Shown here: positions 41,111 to 55,245 of the stretch, one piece after another
Layout of the letters: every line of letters begins with the position of its first letter
How positions within the stretch are numbered: position 1 is the stretch's first letter
Source: Vanilla planifolia
Lineage: Eukaryota > Streptophyta > Magnoliopsida > Asparagales > Orchidaceae
Direction: 5' to 3'
Length of the DNA stretch: 64,000 nt
NCBI GenBank assembly: GCA_023846275.1
Contig: JAIUJO010000291.1
Coordinates: 283,001-347,000 of the forward strand
Position numbers and translations under genes: made by a program
The notes under the pieces: model-generated
The model's database searches: none
The model's input: the letters and a program-made list of their open reading frames with translations, nothing else
What the model was told of the DNA's origin: nothing

Positions 41111-42375
41111 AGATAGATTTTGTGGATAGAGAAATGAATAAGAGAGAGAAAGTGTGAAGTCGAGCAAAGATGAGGAAGAAAATGGTTACAAATGGAATAG
41201 TTATAGCATGAAGATAATAAAGGGATGATAAGGAGAGTAAGAGTGAGATAAAAGTTAAAGGGAGCATTGGAATAACTTATAAAAATATAGATAAAAGAGA
41301 GAGATGAAGTGTCAAATGGTCTAAATGATTTAGAGATATGGTTAAAGAAATGGGGGAGTGAAAGAGTGAAAGTGGTAAAGGGGAAAAGGAGTGAAGTTTA
41401 TGATAAAGGAGCAAATTCAAGAGTGAAGAGAGGGTAGAAATGAATGACAGCATTATAAAATGGAGAAGAAGCTAGATGAAGAGATTTGAGGGATTGAAAG
41501 TAAGAGAGAGAGGGGAGATTAATAAAAAGTGTGATAAAGAGATCAAATAGAAGAGACAAAGAGATACTGCAAGACAGGGATTCATTATTGCAGAGAAGGC
41601 ATGAGGATGCAAAAATAAATGAAGAAATGCTAAAAGTACACCAAAGCATCACAAAGGGATAATGGAAAGAAAACATTAGAGTGAGATAGAGTAGGAATAT
41701 GGAGAGAGAAGATAAGTTGATGAAGATGAGATACATATGATGGAAGAAGGAAATATAAAAAAATTAAAAATGTTATGCATAAAAGTTTGATTATTATAGA
41801 GAATAGAAAACTATAAATAAAGAGACTTCTATAGAGGGTTAATCAAAGTGGCAAAGTTATCATAAGAGGCAACGATGAGAGATGGGGACATAGAAGGAAG
41901 AGACTAATAAGTGAGAGGAATTGTGATAAAAATATAGAAACAATCAAAAGAGAAGATAGTGTGAGATGTTGTCCAAGACACTATAAGAAAGGGTTAAATG
42001 TAATTAAGAGATTATGAGAGCAAGAAAATAGTGATGTGGAATAAACCTGATATAACAAAGTAATAAAGATTAAGTAAATAAGGGGAATGTTTAGAAGAGT
42101 GAGAGCAAGAGATTGCAATGTTAGAGAGAGTGAACAACCATAGAATGAAGGGAAGTCAAAAGTAATGAATTAGTTTAACATGGTGGAGGACAAAAATTAG
42201 ATAGGCAGACATATAAAAGATGTAAACAGACATCGCATAACATATAGTACAAGGGACTAAGAAATAGATAAAAAGAAATGAACTCATTAACAATGAGAGC
42301 CACACAAAAGAGAGATGATGGATAAATAATAAGAAAATTAGGAACCAAAATAAAAGTTTTAACTACGACCAACAA
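41111..42375. other. Purine-biased stretch II
   Basis: About 1.25 kb of A+G-rich plus strand, continuous with the second 1.07-kb copy. Minus-strand frames at 41398-41736 (112 codons) and 42175-42375 (66 codons) are long only because a pyrimidine-rich strand rarely makes stop codons; they are rich in Ser, Leu, Phe and Ile and have no motif. No gene is called. Confidence 0.65.
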
Positions 42376-43855
42376 CTATATTTACTATTATAAATTTTTT
42401 TTATTTTCTTTTAAAATTTCCTTGAAGAATTTTAATGCATTATACATAAAATAAAAACATTAATTATTTTTCATTATTTTATAATAAATATGATAATTTA
42501 TTATTTATTATTAATTGATATTGTAGTATTTATTATAATATCAAATAGGTAGACTTAGTGTTTGCTTTTTGATCTTAGCTGCTTACTAGTTATCTATATA
42601 ACAAAAACTTTACTCTGATAATGAAAATGAAGAACAATAAATAATTGTTAACAATAGTATAAGTGTAAGAATAATAAATACTTTGTACTAAAATATTTCA
42701 TAAAAATTATTAGGAAATTTGCTTACTATAATTATTGATGATAATTATCATAATTCTTTTTTATAACTATAATAATTAGTTATAAAGAAAATAATTCTAA
42801 TTATAATTACAAAACAATTTTCATATGAGTATTCTTGATACTTTGATTATTTATAAAATTAATTATATAATATAATTCCGTGATAATTGGTTTATTAATA
42901 TTATAACTAACTTTTTTAAAAATTCATATTTTTAATGTCCTTAACAATTATTTTGAAAATTTTAAAATGCATTATTAGCAAACAATTACAAGTTATTAAT
43001 AACTATAAATTCTTAATTAATTTTTTGTAATAATGTTTTTTAAAATATTACATAATTCCTTTTATATTATTTAAGTTTTTTTTGTAATAATATTTGATAA
43101 GATTAGAAGGCTAAGTAATAATCATTAACTTGAAATTTGATTCAAAATTAATAAAGCAATTGAATGTTATCATACTTTTTAAAATTATTAAGCATAATGC
43201 TCTTAATCAATCATATGAGTTAATAAAGTTTATTAATAGCTAACAAAACAAAAGAAAGAGTATTTAGAAAAAAATTTATACTATTCCTGAAATAAATTGA
43301 TTAATATAAATGAACAAAGAATATGGATCAATCACAAATACAAAAAAGGTAAGAAAAAAAAGAATTTGAAAAAGAATTAGAGAAATTATAAAAAGAAGGC
43401 AAATAATTGTTTCAAGGCAAAACAATATAATAAAGATTAAGTGAAAGAATTAGAAAAATATGAAAAAGTAAAACATATTGATAATATTTATTAATAAAAA
43501 ATATTATCAAAAAATTTTATTTTATTAAGAAAAGATTTTCTATTATTTTTTTAAATAAAATTATTAATTAAAATTTGAAATGATTAATAATTTTGTTAGT
43601 TGTTATATGAGTTGTAAAATAATTTGTGTTATTAATTTTTGTAACACCAAATTATAACATAAAATTATTATTATTATCATTATCATAATAAAATTATTTT
43701 ATTCTAATTTAATATTTTTTATTTCTTACTATAAGAAAAATTTATTATAATGATAAATATAGTAAATAAAAAACTTATTTCATAATTAAAATGATTATTG
43801 TAATGAAAAATAACAATTCAATATAATTAGCAACAAATAATAAGCATAAGATTTC
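42376..43855. other. AT-rich right end of the island
   Basis: TAATTATTA-type sequence with a short purine-biased patch at about 43300-43470. A 12-bp perfect inverted repeat lies at 43478-43510 (arms ttgataatattt and aaatattatcaa, 9-nt loop). Satellite sequence resumes at about 43856. No gene is seen. Confidence 0.5.
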
Positions 43856-46800
43856 AACGAAAGTTTTAATTTTTATTTGTACTTCATTTAATGATTAAGA
43901 TTGTTACACTCAATCTTATTAGTGCGTTAGAATACAACCTTTCGCTATAATTTTTCATATTTTTTCAAATGTTTTTGTTTGATTTGGATAAATTACTATA
44001 TAACTCTAAATAAACTCTTTTGTAACATTTACATCACTTTGATTTTTTTCTATTACATTACTTTAGTTTAAGTTTTTTTAGCTTTAAAATATATTTTTTA
44101 AGAAAATTAAATGATAATTTTATGTTATTTAATAATATCTTTTTTGTAATTCATAGTTGTTCCAAAGGATGTCTGCTAGAGACAAAATAAAGTTCATAAA
44201 ATTTTCTTTATTGAGCTCTACGAAATTAAATATTAATTTTTTGTTTTTTAGAAATTTTTTCTGGTGTTTTAAAATTTATTAGGAGACATTTTTATTTGTA
44301 TTTAATTCAATGATCGAAGTTGTTACCCTCGATCTTCTTAGCATCTTTGAATGCAACTTTTCTATATAATATATCCCATTTCTTTAAATTTCTTTTCTTT
44401 GATTGGGTTATAATATTGTTTTACTTTTTTTGTTTTAGTATGTCCTTGACTTCAATTTTATTTCATTAGTCATATTATTACAATTTACCTTATCTTATCT
44501 TTAATTTATGTTGACATTATATTTAAATAATAATTTTCTACAAGTAAATTTTAATTATCTTAGTAATTCATACTAACTTCAAACAAGGCTAGACAAGATA
44601 AAACAAACATCAATGGACTCATGTCTACAAGTTCTTTCCAATAAAATATTCATTTCTATATTTCTTATTATTTTAGTTTCTAAAGTCTTCGCAAGATTTA
44701 CAAGATATTTTTATTTCTACTTGATCGCAAAGTGGAGGAAGTAATGCTTGATCTCTTTATTATCTTGTAACACAATCTTTTAAAGTTATTTATATCATTT
44801 ATTCAAACATTTTATATTTCTTTGGTTATATAATTATGACACTCTGATTCCCTTCTCGTATGACCTCCACATCTTTTTTATTAAGTTATATCACATTACT
44901 TTAATTAATCATAGTTTTGATTTATTATATATTAACAAAAGTTTAAAATAATACTTTATTATTATTATTTCTTATTTAAATTTTTATTTAATGCTTAATG
45001 TGGATTAAAAAACTTCATTATACTCATTTGAATAAGCTCGACAAAATTAAATGATAATTTTTATGATATTACATATTTTATTTTCGAACCGCTTTGGAAT
45101 GCTTAATTAGACATTTCCTACGTTTATATATCTTGGAATAAATCTTTCTTCCATAATTTATCTATTTTTTTAATTTTTTCTTTTTGATTAGACCATGTTA
45201 TCATGAAAGTTTAATCCATGACACATGTAATCTTTATTTTGAGTTATATAATTTTAGCTTCAAAGTTTTCTGACTTAAAATTAAAAAGTAATTTGTAATA
45301 ATTTATGATTATTTACTTTGAGACTAAATCCAAATGAGTTGTAACTGAGGACAAACAAATTTCACAGAGCTCGTCTCTACCAAATTTATCCAAATATACA
45401 TATATTTTCATATTTTAAATTATTTTATTTCCGAGTATTTAGTCGTGCTTTATGAGGCATTTTGATTTCTACATGACTTCATGACTATGGAAGTCACACT
45501 CAATCTCCATAGTAACATTTAAGGGAACTTTTTTATATAAGGTTTCTCACTTCACAATTTTTGAGTTCATTAGGTTATATTAACATGAAAGTCTATTTCT
45601 CCTCTCATGCAACCTTTAGATCACTTTGATTATGTTAAATAATATTACTATAGTTTATCTTATTCTTTTTTTAATATATACCACATAATATTAAAATAAT
45701 AATTTATTACTAGTTGAACATATTTACTTCAATAATTCATAGAAAATTCAATTGAGATTTCATCTTCATGAAAAAAACATCATTATACACATCTCGATTA
45801 GTTCAATTATAGTAAATATTTTTTTCTATATTTCAAATATTTTATTTTGTGGGATTTTGTTATTCTTCTTGAGAGATTTTGATTCTTACTTGATTTAATG
45901 ATCAAGGATGTTACATAAAACCTCTTTATCATCTTCGACCATGACTTTCCATTTCAATTTATCTTATTAATACAAAATTTTTGCTTTGATGTCATTAAAT
46001 ATCTTTATTTGTTATGGATGTATTAATATGTAACTCCAACTTCCTTCTCATGTGACGTTTACTACACTTTGATTTAGTTATTTCATATTGCTTCAATTTA
46101 TCTCATTCTTATTTAATACATATTTATTTAAAATTAAAATAATAAAGTATTATCATTTAAGCTAATTTAATTTTTCTATATTATAAAGCAATTTTATTTG
46201 AGTCTTATTAATGATTGAGGATGCTACACCCCATCTCCTTAATATCTAAGAGTGCAACTTTTCACCATAACCTTTCTCATCTCTTTTAATCTTTTGCTTT
46301 GATTTAGTTCTTTCACTATATAACTCTACATCTTCTGTCAACTGACATTTATATCACTTTGATTTGATAATAATAATTATTTTAAATCAAATTTTTTTTA
46401 AATATTTATTTGAACAATATTAAAAAAATAATTTAATCTTATTTAAGTTTATTTACTTTTATAACTTAATACAATTCTAATGGAGGTTCAATAGAGACAA
46501 AAAAAATATCATTAGACACAACTGAATGAACTCTAGCCAATTACATGTTATTTTTTAAATTTTAAATATTTTACTTTTTAGGTTGATTGCCTACTTTGTG
46601 AGACAACAAGATTTGTACAGTATTTGAGGAATAAGAATTTCATACTTCTCAGTATCTTAGCATTCAAATTTTCAAAATAACTTTTTGTAATTCTCCAAAT
46701 TCTATTCTTTGATTTTGTTATATTACTATGTAATTCTAGTCTATTATTTTGTCACATTTTTGACATTTAGATTTTGTCATATTACATAGCTTCAATTTAT

Positions 46801-49800
46801 CATATTTTAGGTTTAAAACATATTTACTTATTTAAATGTATAACTTATTCTTATTTACAACACTAATTTAAAAAAAATCAAAATGAGGTCTTATGATGAT
46901 GAGATAAACATCATTGGAGTCATAGTATAGAGGCCAATGAAAATAAAAATTCATTTTTAAATTTTTAAATTTTATATTTTTTAATAATTTTGTAGGTTTT
47001 ATGACACATTTTTATTTGTACCTAATTTTATTTTTGAGGATGTTACAGTTGATCTCAATAGTATATTAGAACGAAATTGTTTAGTATAATTTAACTCATT
47101 TCTTTTAAAAAATGATCTTTTTTAAGTAGTTTATTTATATGATCTAAAAATTTCGTGTATTGGAATGTGACTTTCTTATATAATTTATCTCATTTTCTAA
47201 ATTTTTTTAGTTTTATTACTTTATATTTAATGCAACTATAAATCATTCCTCATATATCATTTACATCACTTTACTTTTTTAAGTGATATTGCTTAAATTA
47301 ATAGTTTACCATTATCTATATAGGTAATTTACCATTGTTCTAAAGAAGACCCGATCGAGATAAAACTATCATCATTATACAATCTATAATGAGCTCTATA
47401 TAAGTAAATAATTAGTTCTAAATTTTAAATATTTCATTTTTAGCGGTTTGTTCAAATTTTACAAGAGGTTCAATTCTATATGATCTGACGAAAAAGAATA
47501 TTACCCTTGTTCTCTTTAATATCTTGATGTTCAATTATACTATATAATTTATCTCATTTCTTAAAATATTTTTCTTTGATTTCGTTTCATTAATAAAAAT
47601 ATGTAAATCTCTTATCATGTCACTTATACATTCCTTTGATTTGTTTATGTAATATATCTTCAATTTATCTCATTTTAACTTTAATACATATTTATTTAAT
47701 ATTAATAACAATTTATTAACATTTATGCTTATGAAACTTAATGACACATAGCAAATACAAATAAAGTGATATTAAGTCAAATCAAATGTTGTTCAATTGA
47801 TATTAACAAGCTCCATCTTATTAAATATTAATTTTGTAAGGTTTTTGTATGTTTTACTAGACATTTTTATTTGTACTTGATATGATAATCTTGAACATTT
47901 GACGTGATAACTTTATTAATTTGGAATGTAACATTCTTATATAATTTCTCATTTCAAATATTTTTACAACTATTTTGTTACAATAAATCATGTCTCATGT
48001 GAGCTTTAGCTTGCTTTGATTTCATTATTTTATACTTCTTCGATTTATCTTATTTTAGATTTAATATATATTTATTTATTATTGAAATAATAATTTTTTT
48101 ATAATTTAAGTTTATTTAAATTGGTAATTTGTAACATTTCTAAAAGATTTTTGATTATGATTAAAAAAATTCATTGGACTCCTTCTACAAAGCTATATCA
48201 AATTAAATTTTTATTTTTTATTTTTTAAAATATTTTAGAATTAGGTGTTTTGGCATTCTTTACATGATATTTTTTTGTAACTTATTTAATGATCAGGAAT
48301 TTTGAACTCAGTCTTCTATATATCTTTGAATGTTGCATTCACATACTTTTTTAATGATCAGGAATTTTGAATTCAGTCTTCTATATATCTTTGAATGTTG
48401 CATTCACATACTTTTTACCTCCTATTTTCTAAATTTTTTCACTTTGATTTGTTTACATTACTTTGAATCTCTAATTCTTCTCAATTATAAACTTTACGAC
48501 TCTTTTTTTTGTTTATTACATCATAAAACTCTATCTTATTGGAGCTTCAATATGTATTTTCATAATAAAAAAAATACCATTTATTTCTATTTAAACTAAT
48601 TTATTTAGGAAATTTTCAATATTCAAAAAAATTGTCGTTTGAGACCAAAAAGTGTTGTTGGACTCCTCTTACCTAGCTTTACCAAATTTAATATATTTTA
48701 CAAGCATTTATTTTGTTTGGCTTTTTTATGCTTTATAAGATATTTAAATTTATACATGATTTGAAGATTGTTGTTGTCACACTCGATCTTCTAAGTTTCT
48801 TGGAATGTAATTTTCTAATACAATTTGTCTCATTTATTCAAAGTTTTTATTCAAATTGGCTATATTAATATATAACTATAAATCTCTTCTCATGTCTGAT
48901 TTACATTCCTTTCATTTAGTTAAATGATATTGAAAAATGTTATCTTATTTCATCTTTAATATATTTGCTTAATATTAAAAGAATAACACATTATTATCCA
49001 TGCTTCTCTTATTAGTAATTTATAATAAATCCAAACATGGTCTAATTGAGATGTAAAAATTGTCATTTGTCTCATTTTGGTGAGCACTATCAAATAGCAT
49101 ATTAATGTCAATATTTTTAAATATTTTTTTCCTAAAGTTTTGGCATGCTTTCCGAGGCATTTCGATCAATCCTAATTTAACAATTAGTTATGTGACACAA
49201 AATCTTCTTAGTGTTTCGAAATCAATTATTCTACACAAATTATCTTATTTTCTAACCTTTTTTAGTTAGTAAAGTTATATTATTATGTATCTCTAAATTT
49301 ACGCTCAAGTAAAATTTAAATTACTTTGATTTAGTTAAACTTCATTGCTCTAATTTACACTAATTCAACTTTAATAGATATTTACTATTTATGAAAATAA
49401 TAATTTATTAGTACCAATGTTTACTTATTTTAAAAATTTATTGTAATTCCAAAAAGGGATAGATCAAGACAAAATAATAGCCATCACACTCGAATCGATA
49501 AACTCTCTCATAAAATACTTAACTTTTTGTTGATAAATTCTTCATTTGTATGTATTTTAGTATGCTTTTTGCAGCAGTTCGTCTTGTACATTTTTTAATG
49601 ATTGATGATATTATACTAAATCTCATTAGTATCTTGGAATACAACTTTGACATATAATTTATCTCATTTATAAAATATTCATCTTTGATTTTATTGTTAT
49701 ACAAAGAAACTCTCCATCTCTTCTCATGTGACTGTTAAAATGATTTGATTTAGTTACATTACATTTTAATTTATCCTTATTTAACTCTAATATTAATTTT

Positions 49801-52800
49801 CTTAATCATTAAAATAATAATTTTTATTATTTATGATTATTTAAATTTATACTTCACATTAATTCCAAATATGGCTGAACGAGAGAGAACGTCCTTGGAG
49901 TTGCCTCTATGAGGACTTACAACTAAACATGTATGAAACATTTCTATTTATCTCTTAATTAAAGGTCAAGGATATTGTAGACAATCTCCATAGTATCTTG
50001 AAATGAATCTTTCCCTTATAATTAATTTCATTTCTTCAAAACATTCACTTTGATTTCATCATATTACATTGCTTTAATTTATCTCATTTCAACATTAATA
50101 TGCATTTACTAAATAATAAAATAATAATTTATCACTATTTATCTTCTCTTCTTTTGGTAATTCATTATAATTATAAATAATGTCTAATTGAGACAAAATA
50201 GCAATCATTAGACTCAACTCAATGGACTTTATCTAATTTACTATTTATTTTTGTGTCAATTATTACTTATATTTCGAGAATTTTAGTATGCTTTTTGGTG
50301 CATTTTTTTCATGCATGTTATGATAATTTGTGATATTACAACAAATCTAATTAGTGTCATAGGTTGTAACCTTGTAATAAATTTTATCTTATTCTTTCAA
50401 ATTGTTTGCTTTAATTTTGTTGTAATACCATGTATGTCTGAATCTCCTCTCATGTGATTTTTGAAATTATTTGATTTAGTTATATTACACTTTAATTTAT
50501 GACATTTCAGCTTCAATATAAATTAACTTAATCTTAAAAACATAATTTCTTCTTATTGATGCATATTTTTTTGTCAATTACTTTAATTCCAAGCAAGGTT
50601 GATCGAGAGGAAAAAATATCCTTGAACTGATCTCTAAAAGCTGTATTAAATTAACATTTTATTTCTATTTTTTAAAATATTTTATCTTGTCAATCGTTTC
50701 ATGATTTATGAAACATTTCAAAACAATCCTTATTTTTTTATCGAGGACGTTCACACAATCATGTTAGTATCTTGTAATTTAACTTTCCCCAATTATTAAT
50801 CTCATTTTTTTAATGCTTTCACAATGATTTAATTATATTATATTACTACAATTTAGCTCATTTTTGTTTGTATATATATATATATTTGTATACATAATAT
50901 TATAATAATAATTTAGTGTTATTTATGCTTAATTATATTTTTAACACTTTATATTTTTAAATGTGTTCCAACCTAGTCAAAAAATATCATTAGACTTATC
51001 TCGAAGTGTTGTATCAAGATAAATATTCATTCCATAATTTTTAAATCTTGATTTTTGTCGCTTTTCACAGATTTTGTGACACAGTAATTCGGGCATTATT
51101 TAATGATGGATAATATCACAATCAATCTCTTTAGTATACCTGAGTACAAATTTCCCACACATATTTTATCACTTCTGGGAATGTTCTACTTCAATTTGGT
51201 AATGTTATTTCAAAACTCTAATTTCTCTTTAGTGGACCCTTGACTTTGATTAAACTTTGTTGGATTATATTATTTCAATTTATCTAATTTTTTCCTTAAC
51301 TTAAATTTATTTAATATTTAAATAATAATTTCCCATTACATATGTTTTTACGTGCAATTTAGTGTAACTTAAAACAGACTCTAGTCAAAACGAAACAAAT
51401 TTATTGGACTCGCTTGATGAGTACTATCTAACTTTCTAAATATTTCATTTTTTAGAGATTTAGCAGGCCATAGTTCATTTAAAGATGTACATGAATTAGC
51501 AATAAAGGATGTTACATCCAATATCTTTATTTTCTTAGTATTGAACTTGCATATAGAGTTTATCTCATTTCTTCAAACTTTTTGCAATGATTTAGTAGTA
51601 CTACAATGAATACATTTATCTCATTTTATTTAAATATATATTAACTTAACATTAAAGTAATAATTCAATATTATTTATGTTTAATTACTATGGTAATTCA
51701 CATTAATTCCTAATGCAGACTGAAGACAAAACAAATACCATTGTCCCTGACTCGATGAAACCTGTAATATTAGATGTTCATTTTAATTTTCTTTAAGTAT
51801 TTGTTTTCTAATTTTTGCAAAAATTTCGAAACAATTTTGTTCTCAAAGAATTGATGATCAAGAATGTTGCACTCAATCAATAATACAAATTGCAATGCAA
51901 CTTTGTCAAACTATTTATGTCATCTTCCAAACTTTCACATTGAAACTTTTATATTGCTATGTCATCTATATGTCTGATCATGTCAACTTTACATGACTTT
52001 CATTTTTTTTAAATTATATTGCTTTTATTTATATTTTCTTAGCTACAATATATTTTGCTTAATATTTAATTATTTATTTATTATTATTCATGCTTATCTG
52101 TTTTTTAAATTCTAAGAACTCCAAATCATCTTCTACTAAAGCAAAAAATGTCATTGGAATTTTCTCGAAGTGCCCTATCAAATAAAAAAATCCTTTTTCA
52201 AAATTTTTTAAAGATTTTATTATGATTAATTTTGACATTCTATGGAAGAAATTTGTATTCAAGGAAGACTTGATGTTGACATTCTTAAACTTGATATCCG
52301 TTATTTTTAATGCAACTTTCATGTGTAATTTAACTTATTCCATCAAATGCTTCTGTTTGAATTGGATATATTATTTTACTTCAATTTATTTATTTTCATC
52401 TTTAATATACATACTTTCTTGTTATTACAATAATAAGTTATTGTTTTTCTATTTCCCTAAATTACGTAATTCATATTAATTCTAAATATGGCTTAATGAA
52501 GACGTGAAAAAATATCATTGGACTCATATCAATATGTTCCATCCACTAATTGTTATTTTTTGTTTTTAAAATAATTATTTTCAATAGTTTTAGTGTCCTT
52601 TGTAAGACATTTAGAATCATTTCAAATTTTATTATCATGGATAACATATTAAATCTCCTTAGACTCTTTGAAATCAACTTTGCATATAAATTATCTCATA
52701 TTTTTTTATTTTTTGTTTTGATTTTTCTATATTACTACTTTACACTACATCTCCTCTTATTTGACCACTATATCATTTAGATTTGGTTACATAACATTGC

Positions 52801-55245
52801 TTTATTTTATCTCATACTTGCTTTATTATATATTTATGTAAAATTAGAATGATAATTTAGTATTTCTTTTTCTTAATTAAATTGGTTATTAATAGAATTT
52901 CATAACGTGGTTTGAAAAATAAAAACAAATATTCTTGAAATCATCCACATGATGTATACGTAATTAAATATTAGTTATATTTATTTTTTTAATATTTATT
53001 TTTTTAATATTTATTTTTTGGAATTTTAATATAATTTATAAGATATTTCAATTTGCACATATTTTGATAATAGAGATAGTTGCCTTAACCTTCTCATTAA
53101 CATTGAATGGAACTTTCCAAGGCAATCTCTCACTTAAAATTCTTCATTTTGATTTGGTTATATCACCATAAAATTGTAATTCTCCTCTATTGTAACCTTT
53201 GCAACACTTTGATTTTGTTAGATTACATTACTTATATTTATCTTGTTATAGATTTAATATTTATTTGTTTAATACTAAAATAATAATTTCTAATAATTTA
53301 TTGTTATTTACTTTTACAATTTATTGTGATTTCATACAAGGTTAAATTGAAATTAAATAAATGTCTTTGGTCTCATCTCAAAGAGCTTTATCTAATTATA
53401 TAATCAACTCTATATATATTTAAATTTTTATTTTGATGGGTTTTGCTATAATTTATGAGACTTTTGAAGTCGTAACTAAGTTAACAATTGATAAAGTTCC
53501 ATTCAATCTCTAAATACCATGTAATGTAATTTCTCAAAAGATTTTTCGTACTTTTTTAGAATTCTTACTTTGGTCAATTATATTACTATGTTATTTGAAT
53601 TCTCCTATCATATGATATTTACATCACTTTTATTTTGTTATAGTACATTTCTTCAATTTATCTAATTTCCAACTTTGACATAAATGTTTTAAACATTAAA
53701 ACTATGATTTATTGTTATTCATACTTATTTAAGTTTATAATTCATATTAATTTAAACTAGATATTATTGAGATGAAACAAATGTCATTTGATTTTTTTTA
53801 ATAAGTACCATCTATTTAAGTAATCTTTTTTTATTTTTAGAAATGTCACTTTCTGGAATTTTACCATAATTTTTGAGATATTTAAATTCATGCCTAATTT
53901 GATGATAGAAGATGTCACACTCAATCTCTTAGTATGTCAAGATTTAAGTTTCTTGTACAATTTATCTTATTTATTAACCTTTTATCTTTGAATTTGATTT
54001 ATTACCTTAATTTGTCTCATTTCAACTTTAATATACATTTACTCAATCATAAAATATTTTTTTCTTAATTTTTATGTTTGATTACTTTTGTAATTCATAA
54101 TAATTCAAAATGAGATCTAGCTGAGAAGAAAGCCACAATTAAACTAATCTCGATAAGCTCTATTTAATTAATTGTTCAGTTCATATTATTAATTTTTTAA
54201 TTAAATTTTTTCTACTTTAAATGAGACTCCTGTTCAATAAAAATTCCATAGTTAGGGATGTTATACTTGACATACTTAACATCTTGGAGTTTAACTTTGT
54301 CTTATAATTTATTACATTTATGCAAACATTTTGTTTTAATTTTAATATATTATTATAATGAACCACTAAATTGTCAATAGTATGACCCATAGATTACTTG
54401 GATTTTGTCACATTACATTGCTTTAACTTATCTTATTTTAGGTTTAACATTTATTTAATAAATATTAATTTAATAAGCTTTTTTGCTTATGTTACTTTCT
54501 TTTTTATTTTGAAATAAAGTTCTATTTAGAAGAAATAATTTTAATAAAAGTCATCTTGATGTGATGCATCAAATTAAATTTTTATATATATATTTTCCAA
54601 TTTTTTCCTTGGGGCTTTCAATACTTTGTGTGACATTTTGATTTGTAGTTCATTTGACATTTCAGTATATCATAATACATCACTTTAATATCATGGAATG
54701 TAACATTCCTATATAATTTATTTTATCTTTTTAATTTTTTCCTTTAATTTTGTTATATTATATTGCTTCAATTGATCAAATTAACCTTTAATATATATTT
54801 AATTAATACTAAAATAGTATTTGATTATTATTTATGATTATTTACTTTACTAATTTTTAGTTACTCCAACCATTATTAAATAATGAGAAAACAAATCTAG
54901 TTGGATTAGTCATGATGAGCTCCATCTAATAAAATTTTTTATTTTTTGAAAATATTTTATTTTTATTGGTCTTTTCATGCTTTATGAGTCCTTTTGCTTG
55001 GTACAAGATTTAATGATTGACAATGTTACACTTAATCTTTTTGGAACCATGGAACATAACTATCCTGTGCCAATTCTCTTACAACTATAAATGTTTTTAT
55101 TTTATTTGGATTTATTGTTATGAAACTTATAATCTTCTCATATGTAACATTTATTACAACTTTATTTGGTAAGAATATACGCTTAAATTTACTTTATTTT
55201 AACTTTAATTTTTTTACCTAATATTAAGACAAAAATTTATTGCTT
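43856..55245 (+). repeat. Diverged tandem array, part II (same 0.41-kb unit)
   Basis: The same unit as in part I, in the same orientation. The tgttacac-equivalent positions at 43902, 44321, 44741, 45492, 45909, 46222, 46637, 47041 and 47499 give spacings of 419, 420, 751 (two units, one with its box eroded), 417, 313, 415, 404 and 458 bp. The last recognisable unit breaks off at 'taatattaagacaaaaatt' near 55215-55245. Open frames such as 48330-48599 and 52222-52479 cross unit boundaries without conserved meaning. Divergence between units appears as great as in part I, so the two parts probably belonged to one array. Confidence 0.9.
48291..48420 (+). repeat. Near-perfect 65-bp tandem duplication inside a satellite unit
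   Basis: A block starting gatcaggaattttgaa occurs at 48291 and at 48356. The two 65-bp copies differ at about one position (aactcag against attcag) and include the 'aatgttgcattcacatac' part of the unit. In an array whose units are heavily diverged, such identity marks a recent event. Confidence 0.9.

Noticed and set aside
41398..41736. 112-codon minus-strand open frame, possible membrane protein
   Set aside because: It is the pyrimidine-rich complement of a purine-biased stretch, where stop codons are rare and hydrophobic codons dominate; no conserved features.
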